A stretch of DNA of 64,000 bases from Solibaculum mannosilyticum. Lineage in GTDB: Bacteria > Bacillota > Clostridia > Oscillospirales > Acutalibacteraceae. Both the position numbers and the translations under genes were made by a program. Each line of letters starts with the position of its first letter. Position 1 is the first letter of the stretch. Under the pieces are notes generated by a model. That model worked only from the letters and a program-made list of their open reading frames with translations. It was not told the DNA's origin and searched no databases. This document shows, one piece after another, positions 53,555-63,634 of this stretch. The stretch is taken from positions 1,478,501 to 1,542,500 of the forward strand of contig NZ_AP023321.1 of assembly GCF_015140235.1 (NCBI RefSeq), written 5' to 3'.

Positions 53555-54280
53555 ATGCTAGAACTAAAAAATATTTCCCTTCGGGTAGAAGGCTGTAGAG
53601 AGATTCTGGACGACATCAGCCTCACTGTGGAGGATTCTAAATTTGTAGCCATCACTGGTCCAAACGGCGGCGGGAAGTCCACATTAGCCAAGGTCATCGC
53701 CGGCATCCAGCCCCCTGACAGCGGCACCATCTTACTGGACGGACAGGACATCACCGGCATGAGCATCACTGAGCGGGCCAAGCTGGGTATTGGATTTGCT
53801 TTTCAGCAGCCGGTCCGATTCAAGGGCATTACGGTGCGGGATCTCATCAATTTAGCCGCCGGAGGCAAGTTAAAGGATCCTGAAATCTGCGCTTATCTGA
53901 GGGATGTAGGCCTCTGCGCCAGAGAATACATCAATCGTGAAGTCAATGCAAGTCTTTCCGGCGGCGAGATCAAGCGGATCGAAATCGCCATGGTCATCGC
54001 ACGCAAGACAAAACTGACCATCTTTGACGAGCCGGAAGCCGGCATCGATTTGTGGAGCTTTCAAAATCTGATCGACGTCTTCCGCAAGATGCGAGATGAA
54101 ATCAACGGTTCTATTGTCATCATCTCCCACCAGGAGCGTATTTTAGATATTGCAGATGATATAATCGTCCTGTCGGGAGGCAAACTGGTTGCCCACGGGC
54201 AAAAGGACGACATCCTTCCAGAACTGTTGGAGGGCGGAGAATGCAACTTCTGTCTTAACCGGGAGGGAAAAAGAGTATGA
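53555..54280 (+). CDS. Fe-S cluster assembly ATPase (SmsC/SufC-like)
   Basis: 241 residues from ATG 53555, GGAGAG upstream. ABC ATPase: Walker A GPNGGGKSTLAKVIA, Q-loop FQQPVRF, signature LSGGEIKRIEIAMVIA, Walker B TIFDEPEAGIDLW and His in IISHQERI. Close to SufC. Together with the next gene it forms the minimal SmsCB system. No SufD, SufS or SufU is next to it. Confidence 0.85.
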   Translation: MLELKNISLRVEGCREILDDISLTVEDSKFVAITGPNGGGKSTLAKVIAGIQPPDSGTILLDGQDITGMSITERAKLGIGFAFQQPVRFKGITVRDLINLAAGGKLKDPEICAYLRDVGLCAREYINREVNASLSGGEIKRIEIAMVIARKTKLTIFDEPEAGIDLWSFQNLIDVFRKMRDEINGSIVIISHQERILDIADDIIVLSGGKLVAHGQKDDILPELLEGGECNFCLNREGKRV

Positions 54281-55194
54281 ACAACATTACCAAATCGCTG
54301 CTGGAAATGGTGTCGGACATCTTTGGCACCCCTCAAGGTGCTTACAACATCCGTGAGGACGGTGAATGTGCCGGCCGTCAATCCACAGAGCAGGTGGAGA
54401 TCATCCCGAAAACCGATAAGCCCGGCATCGACATCATGGTCAAAGCGGGTACCAAGGGCGAGAAGGTGTATATCCCCGCCTGTATCACTCACAGCCATGT
54501 GGACGATCTGGTGTACAACGATTTCTACATTGGTGAAGATGCCGATGTTACCATCGTAGCGGGCTGCGGTGTGCACACCGACGGCAGTGAGGATTCTCAA
54601 CACAACGGCATTCATCGCTTTTTCATCGGCAAAAATGCCCGGGTGATTTATCTGGAGAAACACATCGGTACCGGCGACGGTTCCGGCAAACGCATCATCA
54701 ATCCCCAGACAGTTGTCCACATGGACGAGGGCAGTTATATGGAAATGGATACCTCCCAAATCAAGGGTGTGGATTCTACCAAACGCGTCACCCGCGCCAA
54801 GGTGGCTGGCGGCGCGAAGCTGGTCATTAAGGAGAAGATCATGACCCATGGCGATCAGACGGCTGAGACCGATTTTGTGGTGGATCTGGACGGCGTAGAT
54901 TCCGGCGCCGATCTGATCTCCCGCTCGGTGGCCAGAGACCGTTCCAAGCAGGTCTTCCGCTCGAAGATCAACGGCAACACCCAGTGTACCGGCCACTCGG
55001 AATGTGACGCCATCATCATGGACGACGGCGTTGTCAGTGCCATCCCGGAACTGACGGCCAATGATGTAGACGCCGCTTTGATCCACGAAGCCGCTATCGG
55101 TAAAATCGCCGGTGAACAGCTCATTAAGTTGATGACCTTGGGTCTCACAGAAGAAGAAGCGGAAGCAAAAATCATCGAGGGCTTCTTAAAATAA
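54277..55194 (+). CDS. Fe-S cluster assembly scaffold (SmsB/SufB-like)
   Basis: 305 residues, coupled to smsC by ATGA. Long right-handed beta-helix core typical of SufB/SufD (CGVHTDGSEDSQHNGIHRFF; GAKLVIKEKIMTHGDQTAETDF; ISRSVARDRSKQVFRSK) and C-terminal HEAAIGKIAGEQLIKLM and LTEEEAEAKIIEGFLK. The N-terminal SufB extension is missing, as in the compact SmsB of many anaerobes. It is thought to build the cluster on the ATPase pair. A terminator-like hairpin follows. Confidence 0.8.
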   Translation: MNNITKSLLEMVSDIFGTPQGAYNIREDGECAGRQSTEQVEIIPKTDKPGIDIMVKAGTKGEKVYIPACITHSHVDDLVYNDFYIGEDADVTIVAGCGVHTDGSEDSQHNGIHRFFIGKNARVIYLEKHIGTGDGSGKRIINPQTVVHMDEGSYMEMDTSQIKGVDSTKRVTRAKVAGGAKLVIKEKIMTHGDQTAETDFVVDLDGVDSGADLISRSVARDRSKQVFRSKINGNTQCTGHSECDAIIMDDGVVSAIPELTANDVDAALIHEAAIGKIAGEQLIKLMTLGLTEEEAEAKIIEGFLK

Positions 55195-55214
55195 ACAACT
55201 CCTATCGTATTGTT

Positions 55215-55272
55215 AAAATCACCTGATATGCATTCTTTTCTGCCGCGGAGAGTGCATGTTGGGTGATTTTTA
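55215..55272 (+). terminator. Terminator-like hairpin after smsB
   Basis: AAAATCACC ... GGTGATTTTTA with an inner ATGCA(T) / (A)TGCAT pairing and a T-rich end. Long loop makes it weaker than the others. Confidence 0.6.
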
Positions 55273-55586
55273 TTTGTAAGGCAAACCAGCTTTACAGATA
55301 TGTCTTGTTTTTCTCTTTACCATTGCTTCAAAATGTCGAATAAGCTCGATAAACTAAGGATTTCAGCAGTATGAAACGTCTGATTCATCATTTGCCTTTC
55401 GTATCTCTATGATGCAATTATCTGTAAAGGCTTTTAGCATTACAAGCATCTGTACGCTCTTTTTGATCCATAGTTTTGTTTCCTTTGGCTTTTATGACTA
55501 ATGCAGCCTTCTTTTGGCGATACTGTTGGTATATGCAATCTTTTTACGTAAAGTTGCTTTAAGTCGTTAAAGGAGGTATCGCCACT
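55273..55586 (+). other. Upstream region of adhE
   Basis: 314 bases. Contains an 11-bp inverted repeat CTTTACAGATA (55290-55300) and TATCTGTAAAG (55429-55439) with a 128-base spacer. No full Rex operator (TTGTTAA-N4-TTAACAA) was found, only a half-site TTGTTAA near 55211. AAAGGAGG stands before the start codon. Confidence 0.4.
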
Positions 55587-58196
55587 ATGACCCAAGAAAT
55601 CAAAGTGGAACAACGAGATCAAACCAGTGAGATGATCCATACCCTAGTAAACAATGCCCAAAGAGCTTTGGCCCAGTTTATGGACCTCGGTCAGGAACAA
55701 GTGGACCGCATTGTCCACGCCATGTCCTTAGCCGGATTGGAAAACCATATGCGCCTCGCCAAGATGGCGGTGGAAGAAACCGGACGCGGTGTCTATGAAG
55801 ACAAGATTACTAAGAATATGTTTGCCACTGAATACATCTGGCACTCCATCAAGCATGAAAAAACCGTGGGAATCGTGGATGAAAATGAGCTGGAAGGTTA
55901 TGTGGAAATCGCTGAGCCTGTAGGTGTGGTATGCGGCGTCACCCCTACCACCAATCCCACCTCCACTACCCTCTTTAAATCCCTCATCTGTGCTAAGACC
56001 CGCAATCCCATCATCTTCGCCTTCCATCCGTCCTCTCAGAAGTGCTCGGCCGAAGCCGCTCGTGTCATCTATGAGGCGGGGATCCGGGAGGGCGCTCCCG
56101 AACATTTCATCCAGTGGATCGAGCATCCCTCCATCGACGCCACTACCGCTTTGATGAATCATCCCGGGGTTTCCATGATCTTGGCTACCGGAGGTTCCGG
56201 TATGGTGCGTTCGGCCTACAGCGCCGGCAAGCCTGCCTTGGGTGTAGGTCCGGGTAACGTCCCCTGTTATATCGAGAAATCGGCCAATCTGGAGCGGTCG
56301 TGTACCGATCTTATCCTGTCCAAAACCTTTGACAACGGCATGATCTGCGCTTCGGAACAGGCCGCCATTGTGGACAAGGACATCGCTCCCCAGTTCGAGG
56401 AGATCATGACCAAGTATGGATGCTATTTTCTCAATAAGGAGGAAATTCAAAAGGTATCGGATTTCGTCATCAATCCGAAGAAACAGGCCGTCAATCCTGA
56501 CGTCGTAGGTAAGCCGGCCGCCTGGATTGCTGCACAGGCCGGCGTCACTGTGCCGGAAGACACAAAAATCCTCATTGCGCGCCTTCCCGACGTGGGACCC
56601 GAATATCCCCTTTCCCGGGAAAAGTTATCCCCTGTTCTGGCCTATTTCGTAGTAAAAGATTGGCGTGAAGGCTTTGCCAAGGCCAAGGCTATGTTGGAAC
56701 TGGGCGGATTGGGCCACTCAGCCGTCATCCACTCAAACGATCCTGAGCTGGTCAAGGCCTACGGCCGGGAGATGAAAGTGGGACGTGTTATCTGCAATTC
56801 CCCCTCCTCCCAAGGCGCCATCGGTGATATCTACAACACCAACACCCCTTCCCTCACCTTGGGATGCGGTTCCTTTGGACGCAATTCTACCACCTCCAAT
56901 GTCTCCTCCGTCAACCTCATCAACCGCAAGCGTCTGGCAAAGAGGAGGGTCAATATGCAGTGGTTTAAGGTGCCGCCCAAGATCTACTTTGAGAATAACT
57001 CCATCCAGTATCTGGAGAAGATGCCCCATATCCGCCGGGCTTTTATTGTCACCGATCCCACTATGGTCAAGCTGGGATATGTGGACAAGGTACTCTATTA
57101 CCTGCGCAAACGGGAAGAATACTGTCACAGTGAGATCTACGACGACGTAGAACCCAATCCGTCGGTAGAGACCATCATGAAGGGCGTAGAAGCCATGTGC
57201 GACTTCCAGCCCGACGTCATCATCGCCCTGGGCGGTGGATCGGCCATCGACGCCGCCAAGGGGATGTGGCTTTTTTACGAGCATCCCGACACCTCCTTCG
57301 GCGGCATGCGGCTGAAGTTTATGGATATCCGCAAACGCACCTTTTCCTTCCCGCGCCTGGGTGACAAAGCTCAGTTTGTGGCCATCCCCACAACATCGGG
57401 GACCGGGTCGGAGGTCACCTGTTTCTCAGTCATCACCGACAACAAGAGCGGCAACATGAAATACCCGCTAGCCGACTACGAGCTCACCCCCGATGTGGCC
57501 ATCATCGATCCCCAGTTCGCCATGACCATGCCGCCCGTCAGCACTGCCGACACCGGTATCGATGTCCTAACCCATGCAGTGGAAGCCTATGTCTCCACCC
57601 TGGCCTCCGACTACACCGACGGCCTGGCCATTAAGGCCATTGAGATGGTATTCCAGTACCTTCCCCGCTCCTACAAAAACGGCGCCAAAGATCCTGTGGC
57701 CCGAGAAAAAATGCACAACGCCTCCTGCATTGCCGGTATGGCCTTTACCAATGCATTCTTAGGCATCAACCACTCTCTGGCCCACAAATTGGGCAGTGAA
57801 TATCACGAGTTGGCCCATGGACGCGCCAACGCCATTCTGCTTCCCTACGTTATCCGCTACAATGCCTCCATGCCTACAAAATTTGTGGCATGGCCCAAAT
57901 ACGAAACCTTTGTGGCCGACAAAAAATACGCTGAGATTGCCAAGCACCTGGGCATCGCCGGCAGCACCACTGAAGAAAGTGTAGAGAATCTCATAAAGGC
58001 CGTCAAGGAGCTCAACCGTCAGGTGGGCATGCCGGCTTCCATCCGGGAGACCGGTGTGGAGGAATCCGACTTTATGAGCAAAGTGGAGGACTTGGCCGAT
58101 AAGGCGTTTGAGGATCAATGTACTACCGTCAATCCCCGCATGCCTTTGGTATCGGAACTGGTCGAGATTTATAAGCAAGCTTACTATGGAGAATAA
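55587..58196 (+). CDS. adhE: Bifunctional acetaldehyde-CoA/alcohol dehydrogenase
   Basis: 869 residues. N-terminal CoA-acylating aldehyde dehydrogenase (VCGVTPTTNPTSTTLFKSL; catalytic Cys in SKTFDNGMICASEQAAI) and C-terminal iron-dependent alcohol dehydrogenase (ALGGGSAIDAAKGMWLF; TTSGTGSEVTCFSVI; His-rich GINHSLAHKLG and ELAHGRANAI). Produces ethanol from acetyl-CoA with two NADH, so the cell ferments sugars. A spirosome-forming enzyme in the family. Confidence 0.95.
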   Translation: MTQEIKVEQRDQTSEMIHTLVNNAQRALAQFMDLGQEQVDRIVHAMSLAGLENHMRLAKMAVEETGRGVYEDKITKNMFATEYIWHSIKHEKTVGIVDENELEGYVEIAEPVGVVCGVTPTTNPTSTTLFKSLICAKTRNPIIFAFHPSSQKCSAEAARVIYEAGIREGAPEHFIQWIEHPSIDATTALMNHPGVSMILATGGSGMVRSAYSAGKPALGVGPGNVPCYIEKSANLERSCTDLILSKTFDNGMICASEQAAIVDKDIAPQFEEIMTKYGCYFLNKEEIQKVSDFVINPKKQAVNPDVVGKPAAWIAAQAGVTVPEDTKILIARLPDVGPEYPLSREKLSPVLAYFVVKDWREGFAKAKAMLELGGLGHSAVIHSNDPELVKAYGREMKVGRVICNSPSSQGAIGDIYNTNTPSLTLGCGSFGRNSTTSNVSSVNLINRKRLAKRRVNMQWFKVPPKIYFENNSIQYLEKMPHIRRAFIVTDPTMVKLGYVDKVLYYLRKREEYCHSEIYDDVEPNPSVETIMKGVEAMCDFQPDVIIALGGGSAIDAAKGMWLFYEHPDTSFGGMRLKFMDIRKRTFSFPRLGDKAQFVAIPTTSGTGSEVTCFSVITDNKSGNMKYPLADYELTPDVAIIDPQFAMTMPPVSTADTGIDVLTHAVEAYVSTLASDYTDGLAIKAIEMVFQYLPRSYKNGAKDPVAREKMHNASCIAGMAFTNAFLGINHSLAHKLGSEYHELAHGRANAILLPYVIRYNASMPTKFVAWPKYETFVADKKYAEIAKHLGIAGSTTEESVENLIKAVKELNRQVGMPASIRETGVEESDFMSKVEDLADKAFEDQCTTVNPRMPLVSELVEIYKQAYYGE

Positions 58197-58232
58197 CTTT
58201 TTCCAGATCAAATAAAACAGGAGGATTCAGTT

Positions 58233-58667
58233 ATGGAACAAAATTGCAATGTAGCGCTGCTCAATGAGATTTATCAAAACAGTAAAATGGGCATCGACGC
58301 CATTGATACCGTCAGCAAAAAGGTAGATGACAGGCAGCTCAAATCCGATCTCACCACCCAGAGCGAACAGTACAGTCAATTTGCCAGTCAGGCCCGTCAG
58401 GAATTGGCGCAACGGGGCACCGCTCCCATCGACAATGGACCTTTGTCCAAAGCCTCTCTGTGGAGCTCTATCCAGTTTAATACCCTCATCGACTCCACCC
58501 CTAGTCACATCGCTGAGATGATGATCAACGGCAGTACCATGGGCATCGTTCAGATGACCAAGCAAGTGCGGGAACACTCCGACATCGATGACCCGGTTCG
58601 CAACATGGCCAGCCGTCTCATCCGTCAGGAACAGGATAATATTGAGCGTATGAAACAATACCTCTGA
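58233..58667 (+). CDS. Ferritin-like DUF2383-type helical protein
   Basis: 144 residues, GGAGGA before ATG 58233. Almost all helical, with LLNEIYQNSKMGIDAIDTVSKKV and MIQ-like repeats (TMGIVQMTKQVREHS; RNMASRLIRQEQDNIERMKQYL). Resembles four-helix DUF2383/ferritin-like proteins. No clear metal-ligand set. Close behind adhE in the same direction, possibly co-transcribed. Function unknown. Confidence 0.65.
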   Translation: MEQNCNVALLNEIYQNSKMGIDAIDTVSKKVDDRQLKSDLTTQSEQYSQFASQARQELAQRGTAPIDNGPLSKASLWSSIQFNTLIDSTPSHIAEMMINGSTMGIVQMTKQVREHSDIDDPVRNMASRLIRQEQDNIERMKQYL

Positions 58668-58675
58668 TTTAACCG

Positions 58676-58721
58676 AAAGACGCATCCTTTGCTGAAAATC
58701 GCAAAGGATGCGTCTTTTTTT
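58676..58721 (+). terminator. Terminator after the helical protein
   Basis: AAAGACGCATCCTTTGC / GCAAAGGATGCGTCTTTTTTT with an 8-base loop. Perfect 17-bp stem. Confidence 0.9.
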
Positions 58722-58739
58722 ATATTTTCGCTAAAATTT

Positions 58740-58770
58740 ATCAATATGTGGATATATTCCACATATTGAT
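58740..58770. promoter_or_regulatory. Perfect 13-bp dyad upstream of lipoprotein gene
   Basis: ATCAATATGTGGA / TCCACATATTGAT with TATAT centre. It overlaps TTGATC near 58766, a possible -35 box, and stands 25 bases before TATACT (58795-58800). Arrangement is that of an operator. Binding protein unknown. Confidence 0.65.
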
Positions 58771-58825
58771 CTTTATTTTTTAGAAATTTTAATGTATACT
58801 ATCCATAAGAAAAGGAGGGGTAAAA

Positions 58826-59959
58826 ATGAAAAAAATAGTGAGTTTATTTCTTGCGGCATTTTTGGTATGTTGTTTGTGCTCTAGCTGTACTTTTACTGTA
58901 TGGCGGCGAATCGATCGTTCTCTAACTTCGCCAAATGGATCGGATGTATCCTCTGAACTGGTTGATATCCCCACTATCCGGTGTGAAAACGATCTTTTTG
59001 AGATTACTCCTGATCAATTCCGTCTTTATTTTAATCAGTTGCTCCCGTCTTATAAAAAGGAATTATCCGAGTTTGTGCAATTGGACCTATCCGATCAATA
59101 CCTCTCTTATTTTGAAGCTTCTGTGGATCTCAATTTGAGTGTATCAGCGTATTGTGATAGTCAAAATGACTATATACAAAAAATTCATTTTAAACTCAAC
59201 ACGGACAATGCCTATTGGGTCACCTATCACCATTATATTGAAGCTTTAATTAAATTGCTGGATCCGCAAGATACCGATTATTATGAGCTATCCAATCTAC
59301 TGGGTTTATCAAAGGAAGGGCTAATAGAGCCTTCGGCTGTCTATAATGCCGACTCTTCCCGGATCTATTTTTATCAATATGATTTAGAATACCATCAGGG
59401 AAGACTAATTTTTACCAGCAGTTCATTGGCCGAGAAAGAATGGGAAGAACAAGAGCGAAAAGAAAATGGGGAATTTTTATCTTCCCCGTATGAAGGCGGT
59501 GTATATGAGATCGGTGTGGATATCCCCGCCGGTGAATATGTGCTGATACAAAACGATGGTAACAAGGGTTACTTTGAAGTTACATATGATTTATCTGGTA
59601 GCGGCGGCACATTTTTTTCGAACGGTATTGTGAATAACCGCAGTATTGTCACTTTAAATAAGAACTTATATGTCACTACGGATCGGTGTATTCTGTATCC
59701 TATTGAGGAAGCTCCTGCTGTAGAGATCTTTTCCAACATACTGCCCAGCGGCATGTACCTAGTGGGAACCGATATCCCTGCTGGAACTTATACCGTTCGT
59801 CCCACCAGGGAATCTATGGGTCTATTTTCCATCGAATCCGACAGCCTCCATCGACCGGAATCTACAATAGATAGCCAAAGATTCAGCTCTGAAATTACCA
59901 TCACCGTGGAGGAGGGACAATACATCACTTTATCCTCGGCAGAATTGATTTTATCTTGA
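58826..59959 (+). CDS. Lipoprotein with two repeats of a YxxGxDIPAGxY domain
   Basis: 377 residues, AAAGGAGG before ATG 58826. Lipobox CSSC (residues 18-21). Residues about 225-300 and 305-377 each contain a Y(E/L)(I/V)G.DIPAGEY / DIPAGTYTV unit, a short beta-rich domain seen in Firmicute surface proteins. N-terminal half is helical/acidic and not recognised. Anchored on the outer side of the membrane. The dyad at 58740-58770 may control it. Confidence 0.75.
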   Translation: MKKIVSLFLAAFLVCCLCSSCTFTVWRRIDRSLTSPNGSDVSSELVDIPTIRCENDLFEITPDQFRLYFNQLLPSYKKELSEFVQLDLSDQYLSYFEASVDLNLSVSAYCDSQNDYIQKIHFKLNTDNAYWVTYHHYIEALIKLLDPQDTDYYELSNLLGLSKEGLIEPSAVYNADSSRIYFYQYDLEYHQGRLIFTSSSLAEKEWEEQERKENGEFLSSPYEGGVYEIGVDIPAGEYVLIQNDGNKGYFEVTYDLSGSGGTFFSNGIVNNRSIVTLNKNLYVTTDRCILYPIEEAPAVEIFSNILPSGMYLVGTDIPAGTYTVRPTRESMGLFSIESDSLHRPESTIDSQRFSSEITITVEEGQYITLSSAELILS

Positions 59960-59980
59960 TTTGGCAGAAAATACTATAAC

Positions 59981-60026
59981 AAAAGCCTATCCTTTCCTCT
60001 TCCGGATAAGAATAGGCTTTTTCTTT
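59981..60026. terminator. Convergent terminator
   Basis: AAAAGCCTAT / ATAGGCTTTT with an inner TCC..GGA stem, T-rich on the right. Lies between two convergent genes and can serve both. Confidence 0.8.
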
Positions 60027-60029
60027 TTC

Positions 60030-60611
60030 TCATACACGCACACGATATAAGCCATGCTTGTTGCAATAGGCATAGATCGTTCCTCTTCCCCTTTTGGTAA
60101 AACGCACCTCAGCATTTTGTTCGGGATAGAGCTTTATCATCTCCACATGATTAGATGTCACATAAGCTACAAATGAAATAGAATGTTTTTTTGTCATATC
60201 GTGATCAATATATACGTAGTATTCCCCGTCGATAGACTGCACCTGTATCATATGGCTCTGGTCATCATCCTCGGTCTCCAAGGCAGGCAACAGAACTCCA
60301 CAGCAACTAAATGCTCCTTTTCCAACAGCTTGAATCACATTCCCACAGATTGGACAAACAAAAAAGGATATTTTGTTCATGTTCCCTGCTCGGTTTTGAT
60401 TATTGATGTATTCCCCGGTCAGCAGTTCTACTACTGACACATTGAGAGCGCTGGCTAAATCAGTCACAATACTTAGATCCGGCAGCCCCCTTTCCGTTTC
60501 CCATTTAGAAACGGTTTTGTCACTGACACAAAGTTGATCTGCCAATTGCTTTTGCGTAAGACCATTTTTCTCGCGAAGTTCGCGGATAGTCTTACCTGTA
60601 ATATACGGCAT
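60030..60611 (-). CDS. HTH regulator fused to a desulfoferrodoxin-like domain
   Basis: 193 residues from ATG 60611 with GAGGGGGAC upstream. XRE HTH (GLTQKQLADQLCVSDKTVSKWE, residues about 14-35) followed by a rubredoxin-like Cys set (CPICGNVIQ ... CCGV, about 85-105). The C-terminal desulfoferrodoxin-type domain has HDMTKKHSISF, usual His ligands, and the final CNKHG, the SOR active-site Cys/His motif. Looks like a redox- or oxygen-sensing regulator, the SOR domain acting as sensor or detoxifier. The N-terminal SOR ligands (EKHxP) are not obvious, so metal binding is uncertain. Confidence 0.75.
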   Translation of the reverse strand: MPYITGKTIRELREKNGLTQKQLADQLCVSDKTVSKWETERGLPDLSIVTDLASALNVSVVELLTGEYINNQNRAGNMNKISFFVCPICGNVIQAVGKGAFSCCGVLLPALETEDDDQSHMIQVQSIDGEYYVYIDHDMTKKHSISFVAYVTSNHVEMIKLYPEQNAEVRFTKRGRGTIYAYCNKHGLYRVRV

Positions 60612-60718
60612 ATAACGTCCCCCTCTTTCATTGATTCTCTCCATAAATGATAATAGGATATCTATCCGTTAAAAGCAACCTACGTTTCGTAGAGTTACAT
60701 ATATCCCTACATGCAAAT

Positions 60719-60756
60719 AAAACCACCGGCAGAAATTTTCCTGCCGGTGGTTTTTC
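60719..60756 (-). terminator. Terminator of the second HTH gene
   Basis: AAAACCACCGGCAG / CTGCCGGTGGTTTT, 14-bp stem with an 8-base loop, A- and T-rich flanks on both sides. Confidence 0.85.
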
Positions 60757-60761
60757 TATCA

Positions 60762-61358
60762 CTATTGGTCTTTCGTTTCCTTTTGGTAGCCAGCAAAGGC
60801 TTCATCGATCTCTTTTTGAGATGGCTGGGCTATTTTCAAGTCGGGTTTTTCCTCAGATGTTACGGTAAATCCCAGTTCTTCCAATTGTTCATAGAGTTCT
60901 TTTGTCACCCAATCATATCCTACAATTTGCCCATCCGAAGAATAAACCGCTACTTTAACCGTTTCCTCAGACTGTTCTGTATATGGATTAAAATCAAATC
61001 CAGATTTTTTCTTTCCAGTAGAAATAGGTTCTACATCTCTTCGATTCAACGGATCATTCCACAAATACTCAATGTAGCTATCCACCCTATCCTGAGCCGA
61101 CTCACTGAGAGATTGGTATTTTTCCACATGTTCTTGATGGCGAAAGAGCAGGCCGTTTTTATAAGGAAAATCCACTAGATCATCCAGAGAACAATTCAGT
61201 GCTTCTGCCAAAGCAGCCATCGTCTCAATTCCAGGATTCTTGGTAATACCAGAACTAATTTTCTGTACAGTGCTAATAGGAATACCTGACTCAAAAGCCA
61301 ATTCCTCTATGGTCATTCTGCTTGCTTTCCTCAGTTGACTGATTTTTTTCAGATCCAC
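60762..61358 (-). CDS. XRE-family HTH protein
   Basis: 198 residues from GTG 61358 (AGAGGTG site). HTH at about residues 6-60 (LRKASRMTIEELAFESGIPISTVQKISSGITKNPGIETM and AEALNCSLDDLVD). Middle acidic helical region, then a C-terminal segment with VKVAVYSSDGQIVGYDWVT. Single-copy regulator of unknown targets. Not clearly linked to the upstream SOR regulator, since a terminator separates them. Confidence 0.8.
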   Translation of the reverse strand: MDLKKISQLRKASRMTIEELAFESGIPISTVQKISSGITKNPGIETMAALAEALNCSLDDLVDFPYKNGLLFRHQEHVEKYQSLSESAQDRVDSYIEYLWNDPLNRRDVEPISTGKKKSGFDFNPYTEQSEETVKVAVYSSDGQIVGYDWVTKELYEQLEELGFTVTSEEKPDLKIAQPSQKEIDEAFAGYQKETKDQ

Positions 61359-61722
61359 GGATTTTTCACCTCTTTTTTTGACTCAACCATATTACAGGAA
61401 ATAATGATATAAAATCTGCAGAGAAAGCAATATTAACATTACATTATACGCGTTCATTTTTTTGCCGTCAATACCATCTCTGCCGCTCACCATACCCGAT
61501 ATATAAAAAAACAGCCGCATGGCAGCTATTTTTTATGCGCATCAGCCCGCTCCACCGGGCTGGCGCTTAGGATCATAAGGCCCTGGGCCGGGACGGCCCA
61601 GATGGCCGTTTTTATAGTTTTGCATAGCAAAACTATAAAAAATAGCCGCCCTAAAAAGAACGGCTATTGATTATTTACAATTCTCACTCACTCCACTATA
61701 TGGACAAACAATTCAAATAGAT
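61359..61722. other. Intergenic region with a cluster of hairpins
   Basis: Bases 61505-61670 hold several hairpins: AAAACAGCCGCATGGCAGCTATTTT, GCGC..CAGCCCG / CGGGCTGGCGC, CTGGGCCGGGACGGCCCAG, a perfect 15-bp TTTTTATAGTTTTGC / GCAAAACTATAAAAA (61609-61641), and AATAGCCG / CGGCTATT. Flanks are AT-rich. Resembles a small repeat element or a set of terminators. Confidence 0.6.
61646..61674 (-). terminator. Terminator of the second collagen gene
   Basis: On the minus strand AATAGCCG / CGGCTATTTTTTAT with a loop of about 12 bases. First of the hairpins after the collagen gene stop (61723). Confidence 0.75.
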
Positions 61723-63210
<1,488 letters not shown>

Positions 63211-63221
63211 CTAAAACAGGA

Positions 63222-63249
63222 ATTATATGTTCTGCAGAAATACGTTATT
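63222..63249 (-). promoter_or_regulatory. Mother-cell (sigma-E/K type) promoter candidate
   Basis: AATA (63249-63246) and CATATAAT (63229-63222) with 16 bases between the ATA and CATA boxes, matching the sigma-E/K layout. The same spacing exists before the other collagen gene (10703-10731). Good fit to CATAnnnT. Confidence 0.5.
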
Positions 63250-63634
63250 ACTCCCATTATAATTGACACACGACTAACATTATCGCAAACTTAAAAACAT
63301 GCTAAAGTTAATCCACTTTTATACTATGCATTTTATCCATCATTGCCACTTTATTGTATTCAAAAGACCTTCTATTTTTATTTGTCTTTTTTCTTCAGCA
63401 AAATCAACGTCAAACAAAAGATATTACATAATATAGCCGTTGTGATTCAAGAACGTAAGAAAACTGTGATTTGTTGTTCCTAATATCTTATAAGGTTTTG
63501 CTGGTAAAACCTTAGAGTCACAATATCGATATGTTCAAAGATATCTGCACAGTTAAACTTGCTATATCGCTCAAACTAGTATCCTCTATAAAAGACTTTT
63601 CGTACTAATTCTTTTGTATACAGGCGCTTCCCCA
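63250..63634. other. AT-rich gap of about 385 bases
   Basis: No gene. Contains a hairpin AAGGTTTT / AAAACCTT (63492-63513) without a T-tract, and a TATAAT-like element near 63260 on the minus strand. I see nothing else. Confidence 0.5.

Noticed and set aside
54061-55086. 341-residue minus-strand frame opposite smsC/smsB
   Set aside because: Shadow; smsC and smsB have clear motifs and coupled starts.
55200-55586. Rex operator before adhE
   Set aside because: Only a half-site TTGTTAA is present at about 55211 and it lies upstream of the smsB terminator hairpin.
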